A DNA stretch of 64,000 nucleotides from Mycolicibacterium setense (GTDB lineage Bacteria; Actinomycetota; Actinomycetes; Mycobacteriales; Mycobacteriaceae). The position numbers and the translations under genes were made by a program. This document shows positions 44,477-53,643 of the stretch, one piece after another. Each line of letters begins with the position of its first letter. The first letter of the stretch is position 1. The DNA lies in assembly GCF_000805385.1 (NCBI RefSeq), contig NZ_JTJW01000005.1:186001-250000 (forward strand), read 5' to 3'. A model generated the notes under the pieces. It searched no databases and was not told the DNA's origin. It worked only from the letters and a program-made list of their open reading frames with translations.

Positions 44477-45172
44477 CTACAGGCCCGAGACGCCCGACAA
44501 TTGGCGCACCTCGATGGCCGAGGCCGGGATCATCGACGCCAGCTTGACCGCCTCATCGCGATCCGAGGCCTGCAGCACGTAGAAGCCGTTGGCCACCTCG
44601 GCGCCCTCGGCGTACGGGCCGTCGGTGAGCGTCACCTTGCCGTCGCGCACCCGCACGGTGGTCGCGGTGGACGGCGGATGCAGCGGCGCACCGGCAAGGG
44701 TCTGGTCGCCGATGGTCTTGGCGAGTTCGACATGCCGGCCGGCCTGCCGATTCCATTCGTCGGTTCCCGGCGTGTTGACCGCCTCCGGCGGCTCCAGCAG
44801 CAGCGCCAGCCAATCGGTGCCCAGCGGCCGCTCAGGCGCCTGCCAATGGACCATGGGCCACACCTCGACCGCGCCGAACTGGGCGACCGGGATGCCCTGG
44901 GCAAGGGCCAGCGCCTCGTCCAGGTTGTCGGCCTCGAACACGTAGTAGCCGCAGGCCACCTCGGCGCCCTCGGCGTAGGGTCCGTCGGTGATCACGGGAT
45001 TCTCCGGGCCGCCGGTTATGCGAGTGGCGGCTGCGGCCCTGTCCAGTGCGTCACCGGCGCGTATCGCTCCCGCCGCTTGGGCATGAAACGCCTGGAAGGC
45101 TGCCATGCCCTCGGCCCGCTGCTCAGGTGCGAGTTCCACGTCCTGGCTGATCAGTAGTGCGAAGTAATGCAT
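44477..45172 (-). CDS. Double DGPF/YCII-domain protein
   Basis: This 231-residue protein consists of two repeats of the DGPF (YCII-related) domain, each with the motif DGPYAEGAEV (residues 63-72 and again near 184-193) and a MHYFALLI-like strand at the start of the first. It is eight bases upstream of the ECF42-like sigma gene on the same strand, a recognised pairing. Its chemical role is unknown. The two copies within one protein are most simply an internal fusion of tandem genes. Confidence 0.87.
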   Translation of the reverse strand: MHYFALLISQDVELAPEQRAEGMAAFQAFHAQAAGAIRAGDALDRAAAATRITGGPENPVITDGPYAEGAEVACGYYVFEADNLDEALALAQGIPVAQFGAVEVWPMVHWQAPERPLGTDWLALLLEPPEAVNTPGTDEWNRQAGRHVELAKTIGDQTLAGAPLHPPSTATTVRVRDGKVTLTDGPYAEGAEVANGFYVLQASDRDEAVKLASMIPASAIEVRQLSGVSGL

Positions 45173-45268
45173 CGTCGCCTCCCGGTGTGTCAGCGAGTGA
45201 GAACCGTCTGTTCCACTCTCTACCTGTCCGACGAACGACGGTGCCGGGATCCGACAGACCGCGCGAGA

Positions 45269-46129
45269 TTACTTCTGCAACGTGAACTGGTGCACGCTGA
45301 TGTGGCCCGAGGCGAAGTACTTCTGGCACCCGTTGAGGTACTTGTCATAACGGTCGTAAACCTCTTGGCCCTGGAGCGCGATGGCCTCGTCCTTGTGCGC
45401 CTCGAGGGCTTCGGCCCAGATCTTGAGCGTCCGGACGTAGTGCGGGCCGATCTCCTGCAGTTGCGTGACCTTGAATCCGGCTTCGGTGGCCTTTTCCTGT
45501 TCCATCTCCACCGAGGGCAGCCGGCCACCGGGGAAGATCTCGGTCATGATGAACCGGGCGAACCGGGCGTCTTCGAAGGTCATGTGCAGGCCGAGCTTCT
45601 GGCCTTGCCGAAGGTCGAACCCGGTGATGTTGTGCAGCAGCATGGTGCCGTCGTCGGGCAGCGCGTTGTAGGCCGTCTCGAAAAAGGCCGGATAGCGCTC
45701 GAATCCGAAATGCTCGAAGGCGCCGATCGACACGATGCGGTCGACCTTGTCGTTGAATTCTTCCCAGCCCTGCAACCGAACCTCGACATTGCGTTGGGTG
45801 GGTATCTTGGAGAGCTTTTCGATGGCGTATTCGCGCTGTTCGCCGCTCAATGTCAGGCCGATGACATTGACGTCGTACTTCTCGATGGCCCGCGCCATGC
45901 ACGCGCCCCAGCCGCATCCGATGTCCAGCAGCGTCATGCCCGGTTCGAGGCCCAATTTGCCCAGTGCCAGATCGAACTTGGCGATCTGGGCCTCGTCGCC
46001 GGTCATGTCTGCGCGCTCGAAGTAGCCGCAGGTGTAGCCCATTGTCGGGCCGAGAAACAGTTCGTAGAACTCATTTGAAATGTCGTAGATCGACTGCAGT
46101 TCTTCGTATTTCGGTGTCAATTTGGACAT
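45269..46129 (-). CDS. Cyclopropane/mycolic acid methyltransferase (MmaA/UmaA type)
   Basis: This 286-residue SAM-dependent enzyme has LDIGCGWGACMARAIEKYDVNVIG as motif I, then IVSIGAFEHFGFERYPAFF and EIFPGGRLPSVEM, all hallmarks of the CmaA/MmaA/UmaA family that methylates or cyclopropanates mycolic acids. The N-terminus (LTPKYEELQSIYDISNEFYELF) is nearer UmaA/MmaA1 than MmaA2. The second ATG (46129) is chosen because GGAG is ten bases before it and only one base before the first. It sits where M. tuberculosis has mmaA genes. I do not assign a number. Confidence 0.9.
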   Translation of the reverse strand: MSKLTPKYEELQSIYDISNEFYELFLGPTMGYTCGYFERADMTGDEAQIAKFDLALGKLGLEPGMTLLDIGCGWGACMARAIEKYDVNVIGLTLSGEQREYAIEKLSKIPTQRNVEVRLQGWEEFNDKVDRIVSIGAFEHFGFERYPAFFETAYNALPDDGTMLLHNITGFDLRQGQKLGLHMTFEDARFARFIMTEIFPGGRLPSVEMEQEKATEAGFKVTQLQEIGPHYVRTLKIWAEALEAHKDEAIALQGQEVYDRYDKYLNGCQKYFASGHISVHQFTLQK

Positions 46130-46313
46130 AACCGACATGCTCCAGGCTGTAGTGTTCTCTTCGCGAATCTCAGAGTACCGCAGGGTCCTGCCGTGGTCGT
46201 GTTACCGCTCGCGTCAACGTATTTGGTGGGCAAACAAGATCAATTCGTCGGATGGCCATTTGTCGGCCGTTGCCTGCGAAAATGCATCGGCAGTGGATCA
46301 TTGGCGAAGGAAA

Positions 46314-47192
46314 TCACCCGGCGACATGCAGGGTGAACTGGTTGACGTCGGTGTAGCCGACCCGGAAGAGGTTCGCGCAGCCGGTCAGGTACCGCATGTA
46401 GCGGTCGTAGACCTCCTGCGACTGGACCCGCACGGCGTCATCGTGGTTGGCCTCCAGGTTGGCCGCCCACTGATCGAGGGTGCGTGCGTAGTGCGGCTGC
46501 AACGATTGTCGCCGCGTCAGGGTGAACGCGGCGCGCTGCGCATGCTCCTCGACCATCTCGACCGTGGGCAGGCGTCCGCCGGGGAAGATCTCGGTGAGGA
46601 TGAACTTGATGAACTTGGCCAGCTCGAACGTGAGCGGGATACCCCGTTCGTGCGCGTACCTGGGGTGAATCCCGGTGATGGTGTGCAGCAGCATCACGCC
46701 GTCGTCCGGTAGGACGCGATGGGCGAATCGGAAGAAGTCGTCGTAGCGGTCGGGACCGAAATGTTCGAACGCCCCGATGGACACGATCCGGTCCACCGGC
46801 TCGTCGAACTCCTCCCAGCCGGCCAGCAGCACCCGCTTGGAGCGTGGGCTGTCGGATGCGTCGAACAACCCTTGCACGTATGCGGCCTGGTTGCGGCTGA
46901 GCGTGAGGCCGACGACGTGGACGTCGTAATGCTCGATTGCGCGCATAACCGTTGCGCCCCAACCGCATCCGACATCGAGGAGCGTCATTCCGGGTTGGAG
47001 GCCGAGCTTGCCCAGCGCCAGGTCGATCTTCGCCATCTGGGCTTCCTGCAGCGACATGTCGTCGCGCTCGAAGTACGCGCAACTGTAGGTCCGGCTCGGA
47101 TCAAGGAAGACCGCGAAGAAGTCGTCGGACAAGTCGTAATGGGCTTGTACGTCGTCGAAATGAGGTTTGAGTTTTCCGGAAGTCTTGGCCAC
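46314..47192 (-). CDS. Cyclopropane/mycolic acid methyltransferase (MmaA2/CmaA type)
   Basis: This 292-residue paralogue of the next gene has LDVGCGWGATVMRAIEHYDVHVVG and FGPDRYDDFFRFAHRVLPDDG. N-terminal LKPHFDDVQAHYDLSDDFFAVFLDPSRTYSCAYFER and C-terminal GCANLFRVGYTDVNQFTL are like MmaA2/CmaA proteins. The second GTG (47192), with AGAGG eight bases upstream, is preferred over the GTG at 47201. The 184 bases after it and 173 before it hold no further gene. M. tuberculosis has four paralogues here, and this window has two. Confidence 0.9.
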   Translation of the reverse strand: MAKTSGKLKPHFDDVQAHYDLSDDFFAVFLDPSRTYSCAYFERDDMSLQEAQMAKIDLALGKLGLQPGMTLLDVGCGWGATVMRAIEHYDVHVVGLTLSRNQAAYVQGLFDASDSPRSKRVLLAGWEEFDEPVDRIVSIGAFEHFGPDRYDDFFRFAHRVLPDDGVMLLHTITGIHPRYAHERGIPLTFELAKFIKFILTEIFPGGRLPTVEMVEEHAQRAAFTLTRRQSLQPHYARTLDQWAANLEANHDDAVRVQSQEVYDRYMRYLTGCANLFRVGYTDVNQFTLHVAG

Positions 47193-47365
47193 GTGGGGCA
47201 CCTCTTTGGCAGAGACTGACCCGGGTAGAGCTGGGCTATGCCGCGTCTTGACCTAGCCGCCCCCCCAGACTGCTGTCACAGACTGTAGAGGCTATTCGGC
47301 CAGCTACCGAGCATTCAGGTGACGGCAAACGCTCGTCCGCACAATTAACGTTGCGTATGCAGAAA

Positions 47366-48292
47366 CTAGCGTGCCGTGGCGAAGTTCGTCTTGAGCTCGC
47401 CGACGATCTCGTCCCAGACGGGTTCCGGTAGCTCGTGGCCCATGCCGTCGATGAGCACCAGGCGGGCGCCGTCGATCGCCCGGGCCACCGCGCGCCCCCC
47501 GGAGGGGCGCATCGGGCGATCGGAGCGGCCGTGGATCACCACGGTGGGGGCACTGATCCGCTTGTCGTGGTGGCGCAGGCTGCCGCTGCCGAGAATGGCA
47601 TCGAAGTGCCGGGCGATCCCGGCCGGGTAATAGGCACGGTCGTACAGTTCGGCGGCCTGTGCCCTGATCTGCTCCTCGGGCGTGGGATACCCGGGGCTGC
47701 CGTTGATCCTGCTGATCCGAACCGCGTTGTCGATGATGGCTTCTCGCGACGAATTGGCGGGCGGGCCGGTGATCACCGACAGCAGCTGCTTGATACCGGG
47801 CGGCGGTAGCAGCGGCTGGTTGTTGCTGGAGAAGATCACTGCCAGCGATCTGGTGTGCTGCCCGTACCGGGACGCGAACACCTGCGCGACCATCCCACCC
47901 ATCGAGCCGCCGACGATGTGCGCGGTGTCGATGTCCAGGTGATCGAGCAGGGCCGCAGCGTCGTCGGCGATGTCTTCCAGCGTGTAGACCGACGGGCTGC
48001 GCAAGCCAAGGAACGATCGAGCCATCCGCAGCGTCAGAGGCGAGTCCACCCGCTTACCGGACAGCTTGGTCGACAGGCCGACGTCCCGGTTGTCGTAGCG
48101 GATGACGCGCAGGCCCTGATTCACCAGCTTTTCGCAGAACCCGATGGGCCACAACAGCATCTGTGCGCCCAGGCCCATGATCAGGAGCACGGCCGGATCG
48201 TTCGGGTCGCCCATGTCTTCGTAATAGATGTCGACGTCGCCGGGCTGGGCGGACGACTTGGCGAACCCGCTGCGGACCTTCATGCCGGCCAC
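47366..48292 (-). CDS. lipG: LipG-like alpha/beta hydrolase
   Basis: The protein has 308 residues. The alpha/beta hydrolase fold has HIVGGSMGGMVAQVFASRYG as nucleophile elbow (GGSMGG, near residue 130), an Asp in HGRSDRPM and a late His in GMGHELPEP. Synteny between mmaA genes and the ABC1-kinase gene indicates LipG, described in M. tuberculosis as an esterase/lipase. The GTG start at 48290-48292 directly abuts the upstream gene's stop. ATG 48283 is an alternative. Co-transcribed with the kinase-like gene. Confidence 0.85.
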   Translation of the reverse strand: MAGMKVRSGFAKSSAQPGDVDIYYEDMGDPNDPAVLLIMGLGAQMLLWPIGFCEKLVNQGLRVIRYDNRDVGLSTKLSGKRVDSPLTLRMARSFLGLRSPSVYTLEDIADDAAALLDHLDIDTAHIVGGSMGGMVAQVFASRYGQHTRSLAVIFSSNNQPLLPPPGIKQLLSVITGPPANSSREAIIDNAVRISRINGSPGYPTPEEQIRAQAAELYDRAYYPAGIARHFDAILGSGSLRHHDKRISAPTVVIHGRSDRPMRPSGGRAVARAIDGARLVLIDGMGHELPEPVWDEIVGELKTNFATAR

Positions 48293-49708
48293 TCAGGACT
48301 CGATTCCGTCAGAATCGGACTCGGCCGCTCCCGCTGGATTCTCCTCGCGCAAGCGCTCGTCGGTCTCTTTGTGCTCACGGCTGATGTCCACCATGAAGTT
48401 GGCGAAGTACCCGGTGAGCTGGGGATCGTTCATCATCTGCCACGTGGGTGCCAGCAACTTCATGTAGCGCTCGACGTAGAGGAACTGCTTGCCGATCAGC
48501 ACCAGTTCGCGGGGCAACTTGACGTCATAGGCATCGGCCAGGGCTGAGAGCTGCTTGCCGATTTCGGCGTAGGACATATCGCCGAGCGACTTCATGGTGA
48601 GGGGGGTGGCAAACTTCTCCAGGTCCTTGGCTGCCTGCGCTTCGGGTTTCACCGTGCCCACGGCTCCCATCAGCACGACGATCTTGCCTGCCGCCGCATG
48701 GTCCTTCTTGACCAGCAGGGCGTACACCAGCTCGCGCAACAACCACCGGGTGCGCGGGTCGATGCGACCCATGATGCCGAAGTCGAAGAAGACGATCTTG
48801 CCGTCGTCATCGACGTAGAGGTTGCCCGCGTGCAGATCGCCGTGGAACAGGCCGTGCCGGAGGCCGCCCTCGAACACGCTGAACAGCAGGGCCTTGACCA
48901 GTTCGGTGCCGTCGAAGCCCTTCTTGCGGATCGCGGCCACGTCGTCGATCCGCACCCCGGTGACCCGCTCCATCGTCAGCACCCGCGGGCTGGTCAGGTC
49001 CCAGTACACCTGTGGCACCCGGATGTTCTCGCCAAGCGGCGAGGAGTGCATGTGCGACACCCAGGCGTCCATCGACTGGGCTTCCAGTCGGAAGTCGAGC
49101 TCCTCGGCGAGATTGTCGGCGAAGTCGGCGACCACGTCCTGGGCCGACAGCCGCCGGCCCAGCTTGGCTAGCTCGACCAGCTGCGCGCCGCGCTTGAGGA
49201 TCTGCAGGTCCGCGGCGACACGGCGGCGGATGCCCGGGCGCTGGATCTTGACCACCACCTCCTCGCCGCTGTGCAGGGTGGCGTAGTGCACCTGGGCGAT
49301 CGAGGCCGAGGCGAACGGCTTGTCGTCGAAGCTCTTGAACAAGTTGGTGGGCTCATCGCCGAGCTCTTCTTTGAAAAGCTGGTGCACGGCTTCGGCATTC
49401 GCCGGTGGCACCCGGTCGAGCAGGCTGCGGAACTCGCGGCTCAGCGGCTCGCCGAAGGCCCCCGGGCTCGACGCGATGATCTGCCCGAATTTGACGTAGG
49501 TGGGACCCAGGTCGGAGAACGTCTGAGGCACCTGCTTGATGATCTTCTGCTGCAGGGATCCGCGGCCGAACATGTTGGCGGCGACACGGACCCCGGTGCG
49601 GGTGATCTGCCATCCCGTGGCGCCGATACGGGCGGCTTCCACGGGCAAGGGCACCCGGCTCAACCTGGCGACCTCACGGTGCTTGGTTTTCGGCGGCGTA
49701 GTGCTCAT
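48293..49708 (-). CDS. ABC1/UbiB-like kinase-fold protein (Rv0647c-like)
   Basis: The protein has 471 residues. The ABC1 signature KFGQIIASSPGAFGEPLSREF (KxGQ) and PFASASIAQVHYATL (Ala-rich loop) are present, as are the kinase catalytic segments GLFHGDLHAGNLYVDDDGKIVFFDFG. Such proteins are atypical ATPases linked with lipid and quinone metabolism. Position matches Rv0647c, next to lipG. The substrate is unknown. Confidence 0.9.
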   Translation of the reverse strand: MSTTPPKTKHREVARLSRVPLPVEAARIGATGWQITRTGVRVAANMFGRGSLQQKIIKQVPQTFSDLGPTYVKFGQIIASSPGAFGEPLSREFRSLLDRVPPANAEAVHQLFKEELGDEPTNLFKSFDDKPFASASIAQVHYATLHSGEEVVVKIQRPGIRRRVAADLQILKRGAQLVELAKLGRRLSAQDVVADFADNLAEELDFRLEAQSMDAWVSHMHSSPLGENIRVPQVYWDLTSPRVLTMERVTGVRIDDVAAIRKKGFDGTELVKALLFSVFEGGLRHGLFHGDLHAGNLYVDDDGKIVFFDFGIMGRIDPRTRWLLRELVYALLVKKDHAAAGKIVVLMGAVGTVKPEAQAAKDLEKFATPLTMKSLGDMSYAEIGKQLSALADAYDVKLPRELVLIGKQFLYVERYMKLLAPTWQMMNDPQLTGYFANFMVDISREHKETDERLREENPAGAAESDSDGIES

Positions 49709-49760
49709 AGCTGCAGTGTCTCAAAGGCCACGGTCCGGCCAAAAACATGTGTGCGGTGCG

Positions 49761-50771
49761 TCACACCGATGCGAAACTCTCCTCGAGCTCTTCGCGGCTC
49801 ACAACCGGGTCACTTCCGGGGACGTAGGTGGGCTCGGTGTGCGGCGCCAATGACGGATCGATGCCGTCGGCCACTCTGTGCTGTGCTTCCCGGAATTCGG
49901 GCGTGGTGCCCGCCGCGGTGTGCAATCCGTTGATGATCGACCACACCAGGGCCCGCCGGCCGGCCCGCTCGATCGGGTTCGGGTCGGTGTGCCCGATCAG
50001 CTGTTTGGCCCACTTGGGCATGGTGTCGCGGATGGCCCAGTCCACCGCGCTCTGCGGCATCGGCAGGTTGGGGCCGGTAGCCATCGCGGCGCCGTGGGTG
50101 AGCGCCAGCTTTGGCAGGTAGGACTGCAGGCAGTCCAGGGTTTCGGCCTTGGTGGTGGGCAGGTCGGTGCCGCCCAGCGCGTGCCCGACCCGGATGAACT
50201 CTCCGTAGTAGCGGTCAAGTTTCTTGCCGCGCAACGGGTTTGGGTGGTAGAGCTCGTGCGCGGTGGCCAGCCCCCACACCACGGTCGCATAATTCCAGCG
50301 CAGCCAGTCCGGATCGTCGGCGTCATAGACCGCGCCGTCGGGGCGGGTGCCCTTGATGGTGTGATGCATCGCGCGGACGGTCTTGGCCACCCGCTCGGCG
50401 GTTTCGGTGTTGCCGTAGGCGGTGCCGATGAAGAAGGCGATCGAGTGGCCCAGCCGCACCGCCGCGCCCTCCGGATCGATCTGAGGAACCCCGGCCGCAT
50501 CACCGTTTTCGTCCCGCTTGACCAGGCGGGAATGGTGCATGCCCATCCAGTAGATCGACGGATCGAGGCGCTCCATGTAGGCAGCGCACTGCAGGCCGAA
50601 GATCAACGCCTCGGTGTGGGAGTGCACATGCCATACGGCGCTGCCCGGGCCGAACCATCCCGGATCGCCGGCGGGGCCGGCGAACTCCATGCCGCGGAAG
50701 TAGTGCTGACGAATGTCCTTGTCGAACTTCCGCTGCAGCATCTGCTGAAGCACCTGGTGCGGCATGTCCAC
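49761..50771 (-). CDS. MpaB/latex-clearing-type oxygenase (DUF2236)
   Basis: The protein has 336 residues. The family is recognised by EALIFGLQCAAYMERLDPSIYWMG-like and GTAYGNTETAERVAKTVRAMHHTIKGTRPDG segments, plus the WNYATVVWGLATAHELY stretch with a conserved His region. Members bind heme in characterised cases and can be oxygenases. The substrate here is unknown. A GTG start at 50771 is preceded by AAGGGGG. It is divergent from a TetR gene with two operator-like palindromes between. Confidence 0.8.
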   Translation of the reverse strand: MDMPHQVLQQMLQRKFDKDIRQHYFRGMEFAGPAGDPGWFGPGSAVWHVHSHTEALIFGLQCAAYMERLDPSIYWMGMHHSRLVKRDENGDAAGVPQIDPEGAAVRLGHSIAFFIGTAYGNTETAERVAKTVRAMHHTIKGTRPDGAVYDADDPDWLRWNYATVVWGLATAHELYHPNPLRGKKLDRYYGEFIRVGHALGGTDLPTTKAETLDCLQSYLPKLALTHGAAMATGPNLPMPQSAVDWAIRDTMPKWAKQLIGHTDPNPIERAGRRALVWSIINGLHTAAGTTPEFREAQHRVADGIDPSLAPHTEPTYVPGSDPVVSREELEESFASV

Positions 50772-50796
50772 CGTGAACCCCCTTCTGGTTACGTCT

Positions 50797-50843
50797 GTAG
50801 CCAGAATACATTTTGGGTACGGGTGTGACCAGATCTAATCTGG
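50797..50843. promoter_or_regulatory. Two TetR operator candidates
   Basis: A 24-base imperfect palindrome of form GTAgCCAgAAT-ac-ATTtTGGgTAC (50797-50820) lies next to the MpaB-like start. CCAGAT-CTA-ATCTGG (50829-50843) lies at the TetR start, overlapping its ribosome binding region. Both share the half-site CCAGA. Confidence 0.65.
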
Positions 50844-50847
50844 AGGA

Positions 50848-51456
50848 ATGCCCGAAGCGTCCAGTCCGACACGATGGGCCGGCGTGCCGCTGACCGACCG
50901 CCGCGCCGAACGTCGCGCACTCCTGGTCGATGCGGCATTTCGACTGTTCGGCGACGGTGGTGAAGCCGCGCTGTCGGTGCGCTCGGTCTGCCGAGAATGC
51001 GGCCTCAACACCCGCTACTTCTATGAGAGCTTCGCCGACACCGACGACCTGCTCGGTGCGGTGTACGACCAGGTGAGCGCGGCCCTGGCCGTCGACGTCG
51101 ACGCCGCGATGGCCGGCGCCGACGACTCCCTGCGGGCCCGCACCCGCGCCGGGATCGCCGCCGTCCTGGGTTTCAGTTCGGCCGATCCGCGGCGGGGGCG
51201 CGTGCTGTTCACCGACGCCAGGGCCAACCCGGTGCTCGCCGCCCGGCGCGCGGCGACCCAGGACCTGCTGCGCGAGGCCGTGCTGTCCGAGGGCGGCCGG
51301 CTCAATCCTGGCTCGGACCCGGTCGCCGCCCAGGTGGGCGCGGCCATGTACACGGGTGCGATGGCCGAGCTCGCCCAGCAGTGGCTGGGCGGGAACCTGG
51401 GCGACGACCTTGGGGTGGTGGTGGATTATGCGCTGCGCCTGGTGCTCGGGCGCTGA
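50848..51456 (+). CDS. TetR-family transcriptional regulator
   Basis: This 202-residue protein has a TetR helix-turn-helix near residues 35-62 (LSVRSVCRECGLNTRYFYESFADTDDLL) and a helical ligand domain. Divergent from the MpaB-like oxygenase gene and probably its repressor. GGAGG is directly before the ATG. Confidence 0.86.
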   Translation: MPEASSPTRWAGVPLTDRRAERRALLVDAAFRLFGDGGEAALSVRSVCRECGLNTRYFYESFADTDDLLGAVYDQVSAALAVDVDAAMAGADDSLRARTRAGIAAVLGFSSADPRRGRVLFTDARANPVLAARRAATQDLLREAVLSEGGRLNPGSDPVAAQVGAAMYTGAMAELAQQWLGGNLGDDLGVVVDYALRLVLGR

Positions 51457-51473
51457 ATCACCAGTGCCCCCGA

Positions 51474-52073
51474 TCAGACTTCAGCGGGCCGCCAGCGCTT
51501 GATCCAATCGGTCTCGGGCCATTCCTCCTCGGCAGCCATCAACTCGTACATCGTTGCGCGGTCGATGGATTCGCGAATGATGTCGGCATGCCCGGCGTGC
51601 CGGCTGAGCTCCTCGATCAGGTGCATGGCCACCCAGCGCACCGACCAGGCGTCGACGTCGTCGGGAAACCACGGCACTTCGTGGGGCACCGGGACCGGGG
51701 TGTCGAGGTCCCGTTCGGCGAGCACCCGCAGCGTCTCGGCGTTCTGCGCCTTGAGCGCTTCGAGCAGGTCGGCCAGCGACTCGTCGTCGTGCATCACGTA
51801 CTGGTCGGCGTAGTCGGCCATCTGCTCCTCCATCGGCCGGGGATCCGGTGGCGGAAACTGCGGCGCGTGCTCGGCGCGGGCGGTCCATGCCTGCTGCATC
51901 CCGGTGACGTGTTTGATCAGCCCGCCGATCGACAGCGCGCTCACCGACGGGGTGGAGCGGGCCTGCTCATCGGTCAGGCCGTGGGCCACGGCGAAGAAGG
52001 CGTTCTGTTGGAACGCGACGAACCCGATGAGGGTCTGGCGTTCGTCGCCGGCCGATGCGGGCATTCCTGGCAT
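51474..52073 (-). CDS. DinB-fold protein (DUF664, mycothiol-transferase-like)
   Basis: This 199-residue four-helix DinB protein has metal-ligand histidines in LIKHVTGMQQAW and HLIEELSRHAGHADIIRES, the pattern of mycothiol-dependent DUF664 proteins. These proteins may transfer mycothiol to xenobiotics or reactive metabolites. It is three bases downstream of another DinB-fold gene on the same strand. Its end is 17 bases from the convergent TetR gene's stop. Confidence 0.82.
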   Translation of the reverse strand: MPGMPASAGDERQTLIGFVAFQQNAFFAVAHGLTDEQARSTPSVSALSIGGLIKHVTGMQQAWTARAEHAPQFPPPDPRPMEEQMADYADQYVMHDDESLADLLEALKAQNAETLRVLAERDLDTPVPVPHEVPWFPDDVDAWSVRWVAMHLIEELSRHAGHADIIRESIDRATMYELMAAEEEWPETDWIKRWRPAEV

Positions 52074-52076
52074 TGT

Positions 52077-52601
52077 TCAGTTCTCCTCGGTTTGGGTTGA
52101 ATGTGCGTAAAGGTCACGGATGCAGGCGATTTCGGCGCCGTGGTGAATTGCCTCCCGGTTGATGTGCAGCACCAGCTCGACCATCGGGTGCTCGGCCCAC
52201 GGGCCTTCGGCCGGACCCACCGGCTTCGCGAGATCATTCTCGTCGAGGCCCCGAACCCCGTCGATCCAATTTCGGTACGCGTCGTCGAGTTGTTTCAGGG
52301 CGGTGGCCGCATCGGTGGCGTAGGGCCAGGACTCGTAGTCGGCCGGCGGTCCGCCGAAGTGTGAGTGGTTGCGCATCCCGAACACGCCGACGATCACGTG
52401 CGCCAGCCGCCACGCGATGGTGGTGAACGGTTCTGGCTGGGGCGGTGGATAACTGAAGTCGATGCCGCCGTCGGGATGCACCGTCCAGCAGTCCGGTACC
52501 GGCTGCCAGAAGTATTCGTCGTCGGTCAGTCCGTCGAGGCGCGGCCTCAGCTGATGTGTCCAGTGGAAGTCCAGTTGTTCGGCGAGGAAGTTTGTCCACA
52601 T
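52077..52601 (-). CDS. DinB-superfamily protein
   Basis: The protein has 174 residues: a DinB four-helix fold with histidines in AWRLAHVIVGVF and LVLHINREAIHHGAEIACIRDL, the C-terminal helix typical of metal-dependent DinB proteins. Likely a mycothiol-using or other small-thiol transferase. It is the first gene of a two-gene DinB operon, and is divergent from a WYL regulator with an operator-like inverted repeat between. Confidence 0.82.
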   Translation of the reverse strand: MWTNFLAEQLDFHWTHQLRPRLDGLTDDEYFWQPVPDCWTVHPDGGIDFSYPPPQPEPFTTIAWRLAHVIVGVFGMRNHSHFGGPPADYESWPYATDAATALKQLDDAYRNWIDGVRGLDENDLAKPVGPAEGPWAEHPMVELVLHINREAIHHGAEIACIRDLYAHSTQTEEN

Positions 52602-52622
52602 GGAAATACGTTCTCATCCATA

Positions 52623-52641
52623 TAGGACAGATTCGGTCCTA
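52623..52641. promoter_or_regulatory. Operator-like inverted repeat between DinB and WYL genes
   Basis: TAGGAC, a seven-base spacer (AGATTCG) and GTCCTA form a perfect inverted repeat 21 bases from each start codon, the natural binding site for the divergent WYL regulator. Confidence 0.7.
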
Positions 52642-52662
52642 AAAGTGCGGCAGACTTCTTGC

Positions 52663-53643
52663 ATGGTCGTGAGCAGTGAAACCACCGGCCGGGTGCTGCA
52701 ACTTCTCGGGCTGTTGCAGTCGCGCCGGGTCTGGACCGGTGAGGAGCTGGCCGAACGGCTCGACGTCACCACCCGCAGCGTTCGCCGTGACGTCGAGCGG
52801 CTGCGCGAACTGGGGTACCCCGTCCACGCCAGCAAGGGACAAGGTGGTGGCTACCAGCTCGGAGCGGGCGCGGCACTGCCGCCGCTGCTGCTCGACCCGG
52901 ACGAGGCCGTCGCGATGGCCGTCTGTCTGCGGCTGGCGGCCGGTGGAAGCGTCGCGGGCGTCGGCGAATCCGCCCTTCGGGCGCTGTCCAAACTCGACCA
53001 GGTCATGCCCGCGCGGTTGCGTTCGCAGGTCTCGGCGGTGCACGACGCGACGGTCACCCTGGCTCCCAACTCGTCGGACGCACCGGTCGAGCCCGATGTG
53101 CTGATGACCCTGGCCCGAGCCTGCCGCGACCACGAACACGTTAGCGCCGACTACACCGACATCCGGGGCAATCACACCCAGCGCCGGTTGGAGCCTTATC
53201 AGCTGGTGACCACCGGACGGCGCTGGTACCTCATGGCCTACGACCGCGACCGCGAAGACTGGCGCAGCCTGCGGCTGGACCGGATGTCCGTGGTGGCTGC
53301 CCGCGGCTCCACCTTCGCGCCGCGTGAGGCCCCGGACGCGGCCGACTACGTGCGGCGCGCGATCAGCTCCTCGCCGTACCGCTACAGCGCCCGCGTTCGG
53401 TACCACGCCCCGCAAAATGTTGTGGCGCAGAAGTTTCCACCGGCGTCGGCCACCGTCGAGGCCGACGGACCCGATGCCTGCATCGTCACCGCCGGCGCTG
53501 ACGATCCCGAACGCATGGTGCTGTATTTCGCCACGGTGGGCTACGACTTCGAGGTGCTCGAACCGCCGGAGGTGGCGACGGCGGTCCGGGCTGTCGCCGC
53601 CCGTCTGCAGGCCGCATCCCGGCGCGCGGGAGACGTCAGGTGA
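52663..53643 (+). CDS. WYL-domain transcriptional regulator (YafY-like)
   Basis: The protein has 326 residues. A helix-turn-helix (WTGEELAERLDVTTRSVRRDVERLRELGYPVHAS) is followed by a WYL domain (EPYQLVTTGRRWYLMAYDRDREDWRSLRLDRM) that binds nucleic acid or nucleotide ligands in known cases. ATG 52663 is chosen over an earlier frame that would cover the operator. It is divergent from two DinB-fold genes, which it probably controls. Its stop overlaps the next gene's stop by eight bases, tail to tail. Confidence 0.88.
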   Translation: MVVSSETTGRVLQLLGLLQSRRVWTGEELAERLDVTTRSVRRDVERLRELGYPVHASKGQGGGYQLGAGAALPPLLLDPDEAVAMAVCLRLAAGGSVAGVGESALRALSKLDQVMPARLRSQVSAVHDATVTLAPNSSDAPVEPDVLMTLARACRDHEHVSADYTDIRGNHTQRRLEPYQLVTTGRRWYLMAYDRDREDWRSLRLDRMSVVAARGSTFAPREAPDAADYVRRAISSSPYRYSARVRYHAPQNVVAQKFPPASATVEADGPDACIVTAGADDPERMVLYFATVGYDFEVLEPPEVATAVRAVAARLQAASRRAGDVR

